64,000 nucleotides of DNA, from assembly GCA_035578905.1 (NCBI GenBank), contig JAQJVL010000426.1:483265-547264 (forward strand), written 5' to 3'. The notes beneath the pieces are model-generated. The model was not told the origin of the DNA. It saw nothing but the letters and a program-made list of their open reading frames with translations, and ran no database searches. A program made the position numbers and the translations under genes. Positions 63,199-64,000 of the stretch are shown in pieces; position 1 is the stretch's first letter; each line of letters opens with the position of its first letter. This DNA is from Stictocephala bisonia. Taxonomy: Eukaryota > Arthropoda > Insecta > Hemiptera > Membracidae.

Positions 63199-64000
63199 AT
63201 ATAATATTCATTCTGTATTATTTTACTCACAAATTTACAATTCATTTAATATGCAGCCATAACAAATATAAAAAGTAGGCCCTCAATGGTATGGCTGTTT
63301 TAGAGATAAACTTATTCGTTTTAAAATCGTACTAATATAATGTAATTATTGTAAAAAAGGTTTTTAGTTTCTAAAAATTTATTAATGTACAAATTGACCA
63401 TCGTTTTGTGGGAACTTGTTCGATGTGTGAATGTAAATCTAAAATAAATGAATACATAATTTATATTACAGTTACCCTTATCCCTTGATATTAAATTTAG
63501 TCCCAATTATTATCTAGTATTGATTTATCATCGTTTATTTTTACTATAAAGAACTATAATTTGTGAATTAAGGTGTTTGAACCTTTATTTTCTAGCTATA
63601 AATGTTGAATGAGTAATTTTCAACTTATAATGGTTTAATATGTAATGAAAGAGTCTCAAATTTCACATCGTTTATCTTCAAGTCACAATGTGTAACTATT
63701 CTCTAGTACTACAGTTTTGTAAAGGTCACACAAACAGAAATTGTAGTTGTGAGTATAGTATAAAACTAGTTAAGGCAACAGAAAATTCACAGCTCCTAAC
63801 TATTAATTGAATTTATTGTATTTGTGTAATATATTGCACTGTGTACTCTTATTAAATAAATGCTTGTGTATTAAAAAAATCTCTTTAAAATGCCTTGATG
63901 AGGGAATTATGGCTTATACAAAATAACTGATAGTTTATATTTTATTCCAAACAAAATACTTCTTTCTTGGTAGTTTTCATTACATAATTTATTGATATTT
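63196..64000. other. AT-rich non-coding
   Basis: No gene recognised. Confidence 0.4.

Noticed and set aside
63066..63278. Poly-phenylalanine frame
   Set aside because: Translation of the T73 homopolymer.

Overview
The window is eukaryotic and almost certainly from an insect with a large, AT-rich, repeat-laden genome. It has split genes with GT-AG introns, a Wnt gene, Ty3/gypsy and APE-type LINE retrotransposons, tRNA-related SINEs, MITEs and long simple repeats. Nothing prokaryotic is present. I do not commit to a species.

The only cellular protein-coding gene I can establish is a Wnt gene on the minus strand. Four coding exons (56216-55990, 53412-53138, 51508-51175, 49925-49774) join in phase into 328 residues ending in a normal stop. 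The sequence fits the Wnt7 subfamily (Drosophila Wnt2 is its orthologue). The signal-peptide exon is not found and lies upstream of 56.6 kb or outside the window. Its most striking feature is a 173-bp tandem triplication across the intron/exon boundary of the first visible exon. This leaves three 3' splice sites, two of which lead into exon fragments that end at a TGA.

Layout. 1-6579: a Ty3/gypsy element whose visible LTR parts are identical, so the insertion is young, but whose pol is internally deleted and frameshifted. It keeps a textbook gag-pol -1 frameshift signal. 7.3-8.1 kb: a decayed minus-strand LINE. 8.2-25.9 kb: AT-rich non-coding DNA with SINEs, a minisatellite and a plus-strand LINE tail at 20 kb. 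25.9-28.6 kb: a 5'-truncated LINE with a long intact reading frame. 28.6-49.8 kb: non-coding DNA with several MITEs, a 340-bp CT tract, a 2.6-kb 39-bp satellite with higher-order structure, a dispersed repeat that acquired a minisatellite, and a 101-107-bp tandem repeat. 49.8-56.6 kb: the Wnt7-like gene. 56.6-64 kb: its upstream intron or flank, with MITEs and a hAT-like element.

The Wnt exons stand out as GC-rich islands in AT-rich sequence. A small MITE family has four copies between 53.4 and 61.8 kb, in and around the Wnt gene, one of them just upstream of a Wnt splice acceptor.
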